Assembly: GCF_041355105.1 (NCBI RefSeq)
Contig: NZ_JBFUPK010000003.1
Coordinates: 28,245-92,244 of the forward strand
Source of the DNA: Terriglobus sp. RCC_193
GTDB lineage: Bacteria > Acidobacteriota > Terriglobia > Terriglobales > Acidobacteriaceae
Length of the DNA: 64,000 bases
Direction: 5' to 3'
Shown here: positions 42,766-50,848 of the stretch, piece after piece
Layout of the letters: every line of letters starts with the position of its first letter
How positions within the stretch are numbered: the first letter of the stretch is position 1
Translations under genes and position numbers: made by a program
Notes under the pieces: model-generated
Databases searched by the model: none
What the model was told of the DNA's origin: nothing
What the model saw: the letters and a program-made list of their open reading frames with translations, nothing else

Positions 42766-44409
42766 TTACTGCCGTTTCCGTGCCGCTTCAAACTCGTCGC
42801 CCGGCAACCACTCCATGCGCTCCGGCTGACTCATCACAATCCATCCCAACTCAAACCCAAAACGCGCCATGTGCGCATTGCCCGTGAAGTCCATCGAGTC
42901 AGAGTACACATCGGCGGGCGTGTGATATTTGTTCTGCCCAAAATCGCGCGACTGCTCGCGTCCCCATGCCTCGTCATGACCTACAAACATGCCGCCCTGC
43001 CCCAGCGAGAACGCCGGAATCCCCACGCGCGCCAGCGAGAAGTGATCGCTGCGATAGTACCCGCCGCCCGCATCCACACCGCCCTTGCGCAGCGTCAGGT
43101 TGTCATGCGCAGCCAGTGCCTCCAGCAGCGGATAAGCCGTCGTCCTCTGCGCTCCACCCGCGCCCACACCTGTCACATCGCCCAGCGGCAACAGTTCGTC
43201 ATAGTTGATGTCCAGCGAAATATCCTTCGCCGGAACCGGCGGATGCATTCCCAGATACTGCGAACCCAGCAGCCCCTGCTCTTCCGCCGTCACCGCTGCA
43301 AAAATCACCGTCGACGGTGGCTGAATCTTCTTCTGTCCAAACGCCCGCGCCAGCTCCATCACGATCGCGGTCCCAGTTGCGTTGTCCGCAGCGCCGTGAA
43401 ACACCGGATCACCCTTGCGCGTGCGATCAATACCGAAGTGGTCATAGTGCGCTGTGTACAGCACCGTGCGCCCCGGCTTCGCTCCCGTGATCTTGCCCAC
43501 CACGTTCGCAGACTCGTATTCATGGACATGCGTAATCACATGCGCCTTCAGCCGCACCGGCAGCGGCTTCGCCTCAAAACCACGTTTGCCCGCCGCAGTA
43601 ATCGCCTCATCTGCCGTCATACCAACCGTCGCGAACAACTTGTCCGCAACGTCGTGCGTGATCCAGCTTGCTGCCTTCAGCTTCGTATCCGGATCGTCGC
43701 GCAGATAGCTGTGCTCGCCGCTCCAAGAGTTCTGCACCACCTGCCAGCCATAGCTCGCCAGGTCCGAGCGATGCACAATCAGGCAAGCCACCGCGCCATG
43801 CCGCCCAGCCTCTTCAAACTTGTACGTCCAACGGCCGTAATAGGTCATGCTCTTGCCATTGAAGAACTTCGGATCGTCGCTGGTGGGTTCGTTCACAATC
43901 ACCACCGCAACCTTGCCCTTCACATCAACATTCTTGTAGTCATCCCAGCCATACTCGGGCGCCACAATGCCATGCCCCACAAACACTAGCGGAGCATCAA
44001 TCTCCGCCGTCGGCGTGTGCGTCTGGTTGTTCGCAACATAGTCCGTGCCAAAGGTCAGCTTCAAAGCCTCACCTTTCTCCGGCACCAGCGCAAACGTTGT
44101 CGAAGGATCGGTTTTCACTCCCACCAGCGGCACCTTCTGGAAGTAAGTGCCATGATCACCCGCAGGCTCCAGCCCCGCAGCCTTGAACTGGTCCGCAATG
44201 TACTGCGCGGCCTTCTCACCACCGGGCTGCCCTGGCGCACGGCCTTCAAAGGCATCGCTGGCCAGCGTCTTCACATGCAGCCGCAGCCGTTCCGCATCAA
44301 CACTTTTTTCTTCCTGTTGCGCTGCATCCGGCAAAGTCAGATTCGCCTGCGCCACTATCGAAGGAACCACCAACAACGACGCAAAGGCCACAGCAGAAGC
44401 AAAACGCAT
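42766..44409 (-). CDS. Secreted M28-family zinc aminopeptidase
   Basis: About 547 aa with a signal peptide (about 1-21, ending IVAQ). A PA-like insert spans roughly 120-250 (LVFVGHGIVAPEYGWDDY is a landmark). The M28 zinc centre is AHYDHFG (His, Asp), GAADNATGTA (Asp), TAEEQGLLGS (catalytic Glu-Glu), INYDEL (Asp) and KYHTPADVY (His), all intact. A periplasmic or secreted exo-peptidase role is expected. The frame opens 14 codons earlier, but ATG 44409 starts the signal peptide cleanly. It is upstream of PP2C. Confidence 0.92.
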   Translation of the reverse strand: MRFASAVAFASLLVVPSIVAQANLTLPDAAQQEEKSVDAERLRLHVKTLASDAFEGRAPGQPGGEKAAQYIADQFKAAGLEPAGDHGTYFQKVPLVGVKTDPSTTFALVPEKGEALKLTFGTDYVANNQTHTPTAEIDAPLVFVGHGIVAPEYGWDDYKNVDVKGKVAVVIVNEPTSDDPKFFNGKSMTYYGRWTYKFEEAGRHGAVACLIVHRSDLASYGWQVVQNSWSGEHSYLRDDPDTKLKAASWITHDVADKLFATVGMTADEAITAAGKRGFEAKPLPVRLKAHVITHVHEYESANVVGKITGAKPGRTVLYTAHYDHFGIDRTRKGDPVFHGAADNATGTAIVMELARAFGQKKIQPPSTVIFAAVTAEEQGLLGSQYLGMHPPVPAKDISLDINYDELLPLGDVTGVGAGGAQRTTAYPLLEALAAHDNLTLRKGGVDAGGGYYRSDHFSLARVGIPAFSLGQGGMFVGHDEAWGREQSRDFGQNKYHTPADVYSDSMDFTGNAHMARFGFELGWIVMSQPERMEWLPGDEFEAARKRQ

Positions 44410-44533
44410 CAGCACAGAATCTCCCAGGGGAAAGTGAAGGATGGATGACAAACGAAATCAGTGTATGCCAATCCCTGTCCCGCGAATTGCGTTTTCTTTT
44501 TGCTGGCAACACCAGCCAATTCCTCTCGGAAAC

Positions 44534-44925
44534 AAACCCGGGTGCCCCAGGTTCGCGAAGCTAACCTGGGCCGAGCGGTAAAGCCACTCCATCCACGCGA
44601 AAGCGTGAACCCGCGAAACTCCCACGAGCGAAGTTCATCACCCTGTATCTCAGCGAAGCTCAAACGGTCGCAGACCGTCATCCCGCGAAGCTCAACGTCG
44701 AAGACATCATCCAGCGAAGCTCGAACGGTCGAAGACCGTCATCCTGAACGAAGCGAAGCGTAGCTGAAGGACCTGCATTCCTCCACACCCTCTACAACGC
44801 ACCAGGAAACCCAAACAACCAGCACCCACAAACCGAGGCCGGGTGCCCCACATCTCGATTCTGAGATGTGGGCCGAGCAGCGAAGCTGCTCCATTCACGC
44901 GAAGCGTGAACCAGCAAAGCTCTCA
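44534..44925. repeat. REP-like repeat cluster, right copy
   Basis: Within the gene-free 44410-45227. Bases 44534-44682 match 41260-41408 at 142 of 149 positions. Extra tcatc(c)...gcgaagctc units follow, then tcctgaacgaagcgaagc...gaaggacctgc. The end holds a variant stem-loop (44841-44890) in which the usual CCCAGGTT/AACCTGGG stem is replaced by CCCACATCTC/GAGATGTGGG while flanks gggtgcc and gccgagc(a/g)gc are kept. Confidence 0.93.
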
Positions 44926-44950
44926 TGGCCAAAAACCGTCACGCTGAGAA

Positions 44951-45201
44951 AACCTGTCAAGCCCCACCCTTCATAACCCAAACAATCCAAATCACTTCCG
45001 CGTGCCGATAATTTCCCCAAAAACCGCTACAATAGAGGGTGACATGCAGGAGCGCGCATAGGCCTTGGCGGGCGGCTGCTAACTCCAGCAGAATGACGAT
45101 TTTGCGTATAACCCCAATCGTATGACGATTTTAGGGACACCAGCGCGCTAAGTCCTTCCGCATGACGATTTTAGAAATTTGAGGGGGGAGGGGGGTACCC
45201 C
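44951..45201 (+). repeat. Left copy of a mirror-image ~250-bp element
   Basis: It begins AACCTGTCAAGCCC (44951-44964) and contains a -10-like CTACAATAGA (about 45027-45036). It then has TGACGATTTT boxes at 45094, 45123 and 45163, a G-rich tract (from 45181), and the palindrome GGGGTACCCC (45192-45201). The same landmarks occur in inverse orientation at 50849-51092. It ends 26 bp before the rimO GTG start, so it forms the rimO leader/promoter region. Confidence 0.85.
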
Positions 45202-45227
45202 ACCACTCACCCCGGCAGGGACACTGC

Positions 45228-47096
45228 GTGCCAACCATCACCGAAGCAGAAATCAAAACGAACCTCACCAGCGAAACCATTCATAGGCCAAAAATCGGCT
45301 TCGTCTCGCTCGGCTGCCCCAAGAACCTCGTCGACTCCGAGGTCATGATGGGCATGGTTCACCACGCAGGCGCGCAGCTCACACCCGCCGCGGAAGACGC
45401 CGACATCATCGTCGTCAACACCTGCTCCTTCATCGACTCCGCCAAGCAGGAGAGCGTCAACACCATCCTCGAGATGGTGCAGCACAAGACCGAAGGCCGC
45501 GCCAAGCGCCTCATCGTCACCGGCTGCTTGGTCGAACGCTACCGCGACGAGATCCAGAAGAACATCCCCGAAGTCGACGCCGTCCTCGGTACCGGCGAAC
45601 TCGACGACATCCTCGCCGCCGCAGGTCTCACACCAAAGCCAGTCCCGAACAACAGCCCCTTCAACATCCTCTCCGGCTTAACCGCTTCGGCTCCGGCCAT
45701 TCTGAGTGAGTCAGCGCGCAACACCTCTTCGCCTGTCATTCTGAGCGGAGCGAAGAATCCCGGCGACGCCGCGCAGCAGCAAGCCGTTCAAACCCTTCCA
45801 GCCACAAATCGGGTGCCCCAGGTTCGCGAAGCTAACCTGGGTTCATCGCGCAACAGCGCGATCCCGACGCTGGACACGGCAACAGAGCCTCACGGCCAGT
45901 CCACGCCTTCGGAAGGGCAGGGCTTCAGCCCTGCCGTAAACCCCGCCCAGCAAGACGGGGCTTTAGCCCCTGAGGGTATTCTGGTCGACCGCGCCTCCAG
46001 CGCAGTCCGCAAGCACAGCCAGCTCGAAGTCCCAGAACAAATCTCCCGTCCCGAAGGCGACCTCCGTGAGAAGCAGGGCCGCTTTCGCCGCGACGACTGG
46101 GACGGCGCAACCGCCGAGCTGCCCAGCTACCTCTACTCCGACGAGACACCGCGCATCCTCAGCACACCGCGCGCCTCGGCCTACATCAAGATCGCCGAGG
46201 GCTGCGATCATCCCTGCGGCTTCTGCATCATCCCGCAGCTACGCGGCAAGTTCCGCTCGCGACGCATCTCCTCCATCCTCAACGAGGCGGAGAACCTGGT
46301 GAAGCAGGGCGTCCGCGAGATCACCCTCATCGGCCAGGACACCACCTGCTACGGTGAAGACCTCGGCATGAAGGACGGCCTCGCGATGCTCCTCGAAGCC
46401 CTCGCGACGCTGGAGGTCGAAGGCATCGGCCCCATCAAGTGGCTCCGCTTCCTCTACGCCTACCCGAACAAGGTCACTACCAAACTGCTGGAGACCATCG
46501 CGGCGCACGACAACATCGCCAGGTATCTCGACGTTCCCCTGCAGCACGCTTCGCCAACCGTCCTCAAGCGGATGAAGCGCGGCGGCAGCGGCGACATCTT
46601 CCTCCGTATGCTCGACAAGGCACGCACCATCGTTCCGGACATCGCCATCCGCACCAGCTTCATCGTCGGCTTCCCCGGCGAAACGGACGAGGAGTTTGCC
46701 GAACTGGAGTCCTTCATCAAGGCCGCTAAGATCGACTGGCTCGGCGTCTTCTCCTACTCCGACGAGGAAGGCTCACCCGCCTTCGACCTCGGCGACAAGG
46801 TGCCCAAGCGCACCATCGAATCCCGCCGCCGTAAGCTGATGCGCACCCAGCTCAAGCTCAGTGCCAAGGCCCGCGCCGCGCAGGTCGGCCAGGTAGTGGA
46901 AGTGCTGGTGGAAGGCCCCTCCGAGGAGACAGACCTCCTCTGGCAGGCCCGCACCCTCCAGCAAGCCCCCGAGATCGACGGCCACGTCCTGCTCAACGAC
47001 TTCGGCGACCACGAAGCCCTGATACCCGGCACCTTCTACCAAGCCGAAATTACCGAAGCCCACGACTACGACGTCGTCGCCAGGATCATCGAGTAA
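45228..47096 (+). CDS. rimO: Ribosomal protein uS12 methylthiotransferase RimO with repeat-derived insert
   Basis: A radical-SAM enzyme that methylthiolates Asp of uS12. The N-terminal MTTase domain (about 20-140) has Cys in SLGCPKNLVDSE, NTCSFID and VTGCLVER for its own cluster. The radical-SAM site is AEGCDHPCGFCIIPQLRG (C326, C330, C333), and the TRAM domain is C-terminal. At 622 aa it is about 180 longer than usual (near 440). The extra lies between the domains and includes in-frame REP modules (about residues 156-252). The reading frame stays open and both domains are intact. The start is GTG. Confidence 0.93.
   Translation: MPTITEAEIKTNLTSETIHRPKIGFVSLGCPKNLVDSEVMMGMVHHAGAQLTPAAEDADIIVVNTCSFIDSAKQESVNTILEMVQHKTEGRAKRLIVTGCLVERYRDEIQKNIPEVDAVLGTGELDDILAAAGLTPKPVPNNSPFNILSGLTASAPAILSESARNTSSPVILSGAKNPGDAAQQQAVQTLPATNRVPQVREANLGSSRNSAIPTLDTATEPHGQSTPSEGQGFSPAVNPAQQDGALAPEGILVDRASSAVRKHSQLEVPEQISRPEGDLREKQGRFRRDDWDGATAELPSYLYSDETPRILSTPRASAYIKIAEGCDHPCGFCIIPQLRGKFRSRRISSILNEAENLVKQGVREITLIGQDTTCYGEDLGMKDGLAMLLEALATLEVEGIGPIKWLRFLYAYPNKVTTKLLETIAAHDNIARYLDVPLQHASPTVLKRMKRGGSGDIFLRMLDKARTIVPDIAIRTSFIVGFPGETDEEFAELESFIKAAKIDWLGVFSYSDEEGSPAFDLGDKVPKRTIESRRRKLMRTQLKLSAKARAAQVGQVVEVLVEGPSEETDLLWQARTLQQAPEIDGHVLLNDFGDHEALIPGTFYQAEITEAHDYDVVARIIE
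45735..45982. repeat. REP-like modules inside rimO coding sequence
   Basis: Three modules appear in the order seen elsewhere. First is gtcattctgagcggagcgaag (from 45736, read VILSGAKNP). Second is gggtgccccaggttcgcgaa with its stem partner ctaacctggg (45809-45841, read RVPQVREANLG). Third is tcggaagggcagggcttcag...ccctgccgtaa with ggggctttagcccctgaggg (45909-45977, read SEGQGFSPAV and DGALAPEG). The stems are intact and no stop codon is created. Confidence 0.92.
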
Positions 47097-47113
47097 TTAT
47101 TGCGCTGAAGGAG

Positions 47114-47227
47114 CGCGGGTGAACCGCGTATCCTCGACTGACATCGGGCCAAAGGCCCGAGCTATCTTAGCCTAGGGCGAAGCCCTAGGTTCACGACCTC
47201 ACCAAGACTACGAAGGGCTGAAGGCCC
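47114..47227. repeat. Run of four short-loop hairpins between rimO and the next gene
   Basis: In series: CGCGG-gtgaa-CCGCG (47114-47128), CGGGCC-aaa-GGCCCG (47145-47159), CCTAGGGC-gaa-GCCCTAGG (47171-47189) and GGGC-tgaag-GCCC (47215-47227). The gap between rimO and the 142-aa gene is 152 bp and is almost wholly this array. It is a different family from the ccaggttcgcgaag modules. Confidence 0.88.
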
Positions 47228-47248
47228 GCGCTAAAGGATCACCACCAC

Positions 47249-47677
47249 ATGGCAACACCCGCAGACGCAGATATCGTTCTCAAGCTCTACGACCTCCGCC
47301 GCGAAGAGGTAATGCGCAAGGCGCGCAACTACGTCGGTATGGAGTTCTGGCCCGCGAACGTGGACGAGTTCCGCGAGATCCACAAGCCCACGAACCCCAA
47401 CAACGTCTTCTGGCGCCAGGTCATCAGCTTCTACGAGATGATCGCGCAGCTTCCTCTCCACGGAGCGGTCGATACCGAACTCTTCCTCGCCACGCAGGGC
47501 GAAGGCGTCTTCCTGCGCGCCAAGTTCGCCGAGGTCTCCGAGGAAGCCACCGGCAACACCTTCATGCCCAACACCAAGAAGCTGATCGACAGCAGCGAGA
47601 AGGCGCAGGCGCAGTTTGAGGCCGTCAGGAAGCAGCTTCTCGCACGCCGTGCGCAGGTCGTCGCAGCCAAGGCATAA
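47249..47677 (+). CDS. Uncharacterised soluble protein, 142 aa
   Basis: No family was recognised. It is predicted helical and cytosolic (no signal or membrane segment). The N-terminus DIVLKLYDLRREEVMRKAR and the phrase GMEFWPANVDEFREIHKP look like a compact conserved fold, and the C-terminus is a charged helix (KAQAQFEAVRKQLLARRAQ). Good coding composition and a clean start 12 bases after AAAGGA support a real gene. It is 22 bp ahead of yacG on the same strand, so probably co-transcribed with yacG-pgpA. Confidence 0.82.
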   Translation: MATPADADIVLKLYDLRREEVMRKARNYVGMEFWPANVDEFREIHKPTNPNNVFWRQVISFYEMIAQLPLHGAVDTELFLATQGEGVFLRAKFAEVSEEATGNTFMPNTKKLIDSSEKAQAQFEAVRKQLLARRAQVVAAKA

Positions 47678-47699
47678 CCCGCAGCATCCAATACTTGTT

Positions 47700-47903
47700 A
47701 TGGCAACCAAAACACTCCGCTGTCCCACCTGTAGAACACTGATCACCGAGAAGGGCGATGACTTCCCCTTCTGCAGTGACCGCTGCCGCCGCATTGACCT
47801 GGGCAAGTGGGCCAGCGGAGACTACAAGATCACCTCGCCCATCCTTGACCCCGACCTGCTGGAAGACCTGGAACGCGAACAGCAGCGCAAGTACGAGAAC
47901 TAA
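47700..47903 (+). CDS. yacG: DNA gyrase inhibitor YacG (zinc-binding)
   Basis: A 67-aa zinc protein. CPTC (8-11) and FCSDRCR (about 24-30) form the Cys4 finger, followed by DLGKWASGDYKI, the YacG hallmark. E. coli YacG binds GyrB and inhibits gyrase. Here it precedes pgpA by 7 bp. The frame opens earlier within the previous gene, but ATG 47700 is the family start. Confidence 0.92.
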   Translation: MATKTLRCPTCRTLITEKGDDFPFCSDRCRRIDLGKWASGDYKITSPILDPDLLEDLEREQQRKYEN

Positions 47904-47910
47904 GGCCCAA

Positions 47911-48489
47911 GTGAGCGACATTCCCGACGCACAGCACGACACCATCACCCGCGACGAGGTCCTGTCCGCCGCACACCTTCCCGGTGTGAAGCGCACACGC
48001 TGGGCATGGATCGTAGGCACCTTCTTCGGCGCAGGCTTCCTCAAACCCGGTCCGGGAACCTACGGCTCCGTCGCCGCTGTCATCCTCTGGTTCGTGGTGG
48101 CGCGGCATGTGCCCTTCCACTGGCTGCCGCTCATCACACTGGCCATGGCCGCAGCGGCAACCGCTATCGGCATTCCAGCAGCCACCCGTGTAGCCCGCGA
48201 GAGTGGCCGCAAGGACCCGCAGATCGTGGTCATCGACGAGGTCGCAGGCCAGTGGCTCACGCTGGTCTTCTGCCTGCCCTCCATGCCGTTCGCGCTGCTG
48301 GGGCTGCTCTGCTTCCGCGTGTTCGACATCCTCAAGCCACCACCGGTACGCCGCCTGGAGCGTCTTCCCGAAGGCACCGGCATCGTGGTGGATGACCTTG
48401 CCGCCGGCGTCTACGGACTGATCGTCCAGACACTCCTGCAGCAGGGTTTCATCATCTACCACCTAATCCAGAGCACACCGAAGCACTAG
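47911..48489 (+). CDS. pgpA: Phosphatidylglycerophosphatase A
   Basis: A 192-aa inner-membrane phosphatase making phosphatidylglycerol. Motifs: GAGFLKPGPGTYGSVAA, VIDEVAGQWLTL (the conserved acidic DEVxGQ) and FDILKPPPVRRLERLPEGTGIVVDDLAAG (longer conserved block, about 145-173), with four hydrophobic helices. GTG 47911 follows yacG by 7 bp with AAGG 8 bases ahead. With plsY, gpsA and cdsA it makes up much of phospholipid synthesis in this window. Confidence 0.93.
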   Translation: MSDIPDAQHDTITRDEVLSAAHLPGVKRTRWAWIVGTFFGAGFLKPGPGTYGSVAAVILWFVVARHVPFHWLPLITLAMAAAATAIGIPAATRVARESGRKDPQIVVIDEVAGQWLTLVFCLPSMPFALLGLLCFRVFDILKPPPVRRLERLPEGTGIVVDDLAAGVYGLIVQTLLQQGFIIYHLIQSTPKH

Positions 48490-48528
48490 CTACGTTGCAA
48501 GTGCCACCATCGCGGCATACCCTGAAGA

Positions 48529-49575
48529 GTGATGACGTTGCTCTCCCATCTCCGCAGCCACGCCGACCCCAACGCACCGCACCTTGACCGGATAACCCCC
48601 GCCGCAGCGATGCCGGACGGTGTCGTGGACATCTACGGTGCGCATCTGGCCGACACCACACGTCCCCTCATCACCATCGGCGACACCCCCGCCGCACTAA
48701 GCTTCACCTCACCCTCGCGCGTCAGCATCCGCGTACCGGATGGCTCCATCTCCGGTGATGTGGTCGTGCGTATCCACGATCACCACAGCAACTCCCTGCC
48801 GCTGAACGTCGCGGTGCCGATCGCGGACAACCTGCACCCCATCGCCAGCCCCGCCGTGGACAGCGAAGGCAACATCTACGCCACCTTCTCCGGTACACGT
48901 GGGCAGGACGTACCGGTGTCCATCTTCCGCATCGACCGCGACTACCAGATGCGCCCCTTCGTGCGCGGTCTGCAGAACGCCAGCGCACTCGCCTTCGGTC
49001 CCAATGGCCACCTGTACTGCTCCTCGCGCTCGGAGGGCACGGTCTACCGCATCAATCCCGACGGCGCGTCGGTGCAGTTCGCCGAAGGCATGGGCATCGC
49101 CACTGGACTGGCCTTTGACGACAGCGGCAACCTCTACGTGGGCGATCGCAGCGGCACCATCTTCAAGCTGGATACGCAGGGCAGCGTGTTCGTCTTCGCC
49201 ACGCTGGAACCGTCCGTATCGGCTTACCATCTCGCCTTCCTGAGTGACGGGACGCTGCTGGTCACCGGCCCCACCACCAGCAGCAATGAGGCGATCCACG
49301 CCATCTCACCGGATGGGGAGGTGAGCACGTGGTATCGCGGCCTGGGACGTCCGCAGGGTATGGCTATCGATACGCAGGACAACGTGTATGTCGCCGCGTC
49401 GCTGCATGGCGAACGCGGTATCATCCGCATCACGCCACAGAGGGAAGCATCGGTGGTACTCAGCGGCGCGGGCCTTGTGGGATTAGCCTTCACCGAACGT
49501 GGCGAAGCGGTGCTGGCTACCAACAGCGCGTTATATACCGTGGACCTTGGCGTGGAAGGACGGTTGAGCCGCTGA
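48529..49575 (+). CDS. IPT/TIG plus NHL/SMP-30-like beta-propeller protein
   Basis: A 348-aa protein. An N-terminal IPT/TIG-like beta-sandwich (about 18-95; AAMPDGVVDIYGAHL, VSIRVPDGSISGDVVVRI) is joined to a six-bladed propeller with repeating aspartate-rich turns (VDSEGNIYATF, FGPNGHLYCSS, FDDSGNLYVGD, IDTQDNVYVAA), like NHL or SMP-30 proteins. No signal peptide was seen, odd for an IPT protein. The start is GTG with an ATG one codon later. It ends 1 bp before cinA. A lactonase or binding role is possible but unproven. Confidence 0.85.
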   Translation: MMTLLSHLRSHADPNAPHLDRITPAAAMPDGVVDIYGAHLADTTRPLITIGDTPAALSFTSPSRVSIRVPDGSISGDVVVRIHDHHSNSLPLNVAVPIADNLHPIASPAVDSEGNIYATFSGTRGQDVPVSIFRIDRDYQMRPFVRGLQNASALAFGPNGHLYCSSRSEGTVYRINPDGASVQFAEGMGIATGLAFDDSGNLYVGDRSGTIFKLDTQGSVFVFATLEPSVSAYHLAFLSDGTLLVTGPTTSSNEAIHAISPDGEVSTWYRGLGRPQGMAIDTQDNVYVAASLHGERGIIRITPQREASVVLSGAGLVGLAFTERGEAVLATNSALYTVDLGVEGRLSR

Positions 49576-49576
49576 C

Positions 49577-50845
49577 ATGGCCACTGACCCAACACCCAGC
49601 ATGATTGCGGAGATTATCGCCGTGGGCAGCGAGATGCTCACGCCTTACCGGCAGGACACCAACTCGCTCGCCATGACGGCGGAGCTGAACAAGCTCGGCG
49701 TCACCGTTGCCTTCAAGACCATCCTCGGCGATACCTTCCAGCATCTTGTGGATGCCGCGAAGATCGCACTTACGCGCGCCGATATCGTGCTGTTCTCCGG
49801 CGGTCTTGGACCAACGGAAGATGACCTCACGCGCGAAGCTGTCGCAGGCGCACTTGGCGTCGGGATGACACGCAACGCAGTCGTTGTAGAAGCATTGAAG
49901 CAGCGCTTTGCCAAGCGCGGCATGATCATTCAGGAGATCAACTTCAAGCAGGCTGACGTGATCGATGGCGCCAGGTTGCTGCCCAACGCCAATGGCACCG
50001 CCCCGGGCCAGTGGATTGCCACGGAGTACGATGGCAAACCGCGCTACATCGCTCTGTTGCCCGGGCCGCCGAAGGAACTGCTGCCGATGTTTGTGGAGCA
50101 GGTGCGTCCTCGGCTGCAGCAGGTGATCCCGCGGTTACACATTGCGTATCGCTGGCTGCGCATGGCCGTGGTGCCGGAGAGTGAAGTGGACGCGCGCACC
50201 TCGCCCATCTACCTTTCCTATCCCGATGTCAGCACCACCATTCTCAGCACGGGCGGCGAGATCCAACTGCACTTCCAGTGCGCAAAACCCACGCTGGAAG
50301 AGGCGCAGGAACGCGTGGATGAAGTGCTCTCAAAGTGTGAGCACGAGATGATGGACTTCGTCTTCTCTGCAGATGGCGAATCTCTGGAGCAGGTCGTGCT
50401 GCTGATGCTGGGCATGCGTAACCTATCACTGTCTGCGGCGGAGAGTTGCACCGGCGGCCTGATTGCAGAACGGCTTACTGCCATCTCCGGATCGTCACGC
50501 TCGTTCCTTGGCGGAGCGGTTGTGTATTCCGACGAGTTGAAGACACTCTTCGCCGATGTGCCGAAGGAACTGATCCAGCAGCACGGTGCGGTGAGTGATC
50601 CCGTGGCCAGGGCGCTTGCGGAGGGTATTCGCGAGCGCATTGGATCGGATCTGGCGATTGGTGTTACGGGTATTGCAGGTCCTGGCGGAGCGACCCTGAA
50701 CAAGCCTGTAGGCCGCGTTTACATTGCGCTTGCCGATGCCGACGGCACGGAAGTGCTTGAGCTGAACCTGAGCGGCGACCGTGAACGCATCCGCTGGTTT
50801 GCTTCGCAATATGCGCTGGTGATGCTACGGCAGAAACTGCTGTAG
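49577..50845 (+). CDS. cinA: CinA-family protein (competence/damage-inducible)
   Basis: A 422-aa protein: N-terminal MoaB-like domain (IIAVGSEMLTPYRQDTNS, VLFSGGLGPTEDDLTREA) and C-terminal nicotinamide-nucleotide amidohydrolase-type domain (SAAESCTGGLIAERLT, GGAVVYSDELKT, GVTGIAGPGGAT). Such proteins repair pyridine nucleotides (NMN deamidase / ADP-ribose pyrophosphatase). It starts 1 bp after the NHL-type gene, so translation is probably coupled. The mirror-image repeat element begins 3 bp beyond its stop. Confidence 0.95.
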   Translation: MATDPTPSMIAEIIAVGSEMLTPYRQDTNSLAMTAELNKLGVTVAFKTILGDTFQHLVDAAKIALTRADIVLFSGGLGPTEDDLTREAVAGALGVGMTRNAVVVEALKQRFAKRGMIIQEINFKQADVIDGARLLPNANGTAPGQWIATEYDGKPRYIALLPGPPKELLPMFVEQVRPRLQQVIPRLHIAYRWLRMAVVPESEVDARTSPIYLSYPDVSTTILSTGGEIQLHFQCAKPTLEEAQERVDEVLSKCEHEMMDFVFSADGESLEQVVLLMLGMRNLSLSAAESCTGGLIAERLTAISGSSRSFLGGAVVYSDELKTLFADVPKELIQQHGAVSDPVARALAEGIRERIGSDLAIGVTGIAGPGGATLNKPVGRVYIALADADGTEVLELNLSGDRERIRWFASQYALVMLRQKLL

Positions 50846-50848
50846 GCA

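Noticed and set aside
42358-43989. 543-aa plus-strand open frame over the M28 peptidase and PP2C
   Set aside because: Antisense to two genes with complete active sites; Arg/His-rich composition and no domain.
45094-45172. Three GACGATTTT boxes read as a CRISPR or iteron origin
   Set aside because: Boxes are too short and unevenly spaced for CRISPR, and no replication gene or DnaA-box cluster lies nearby.
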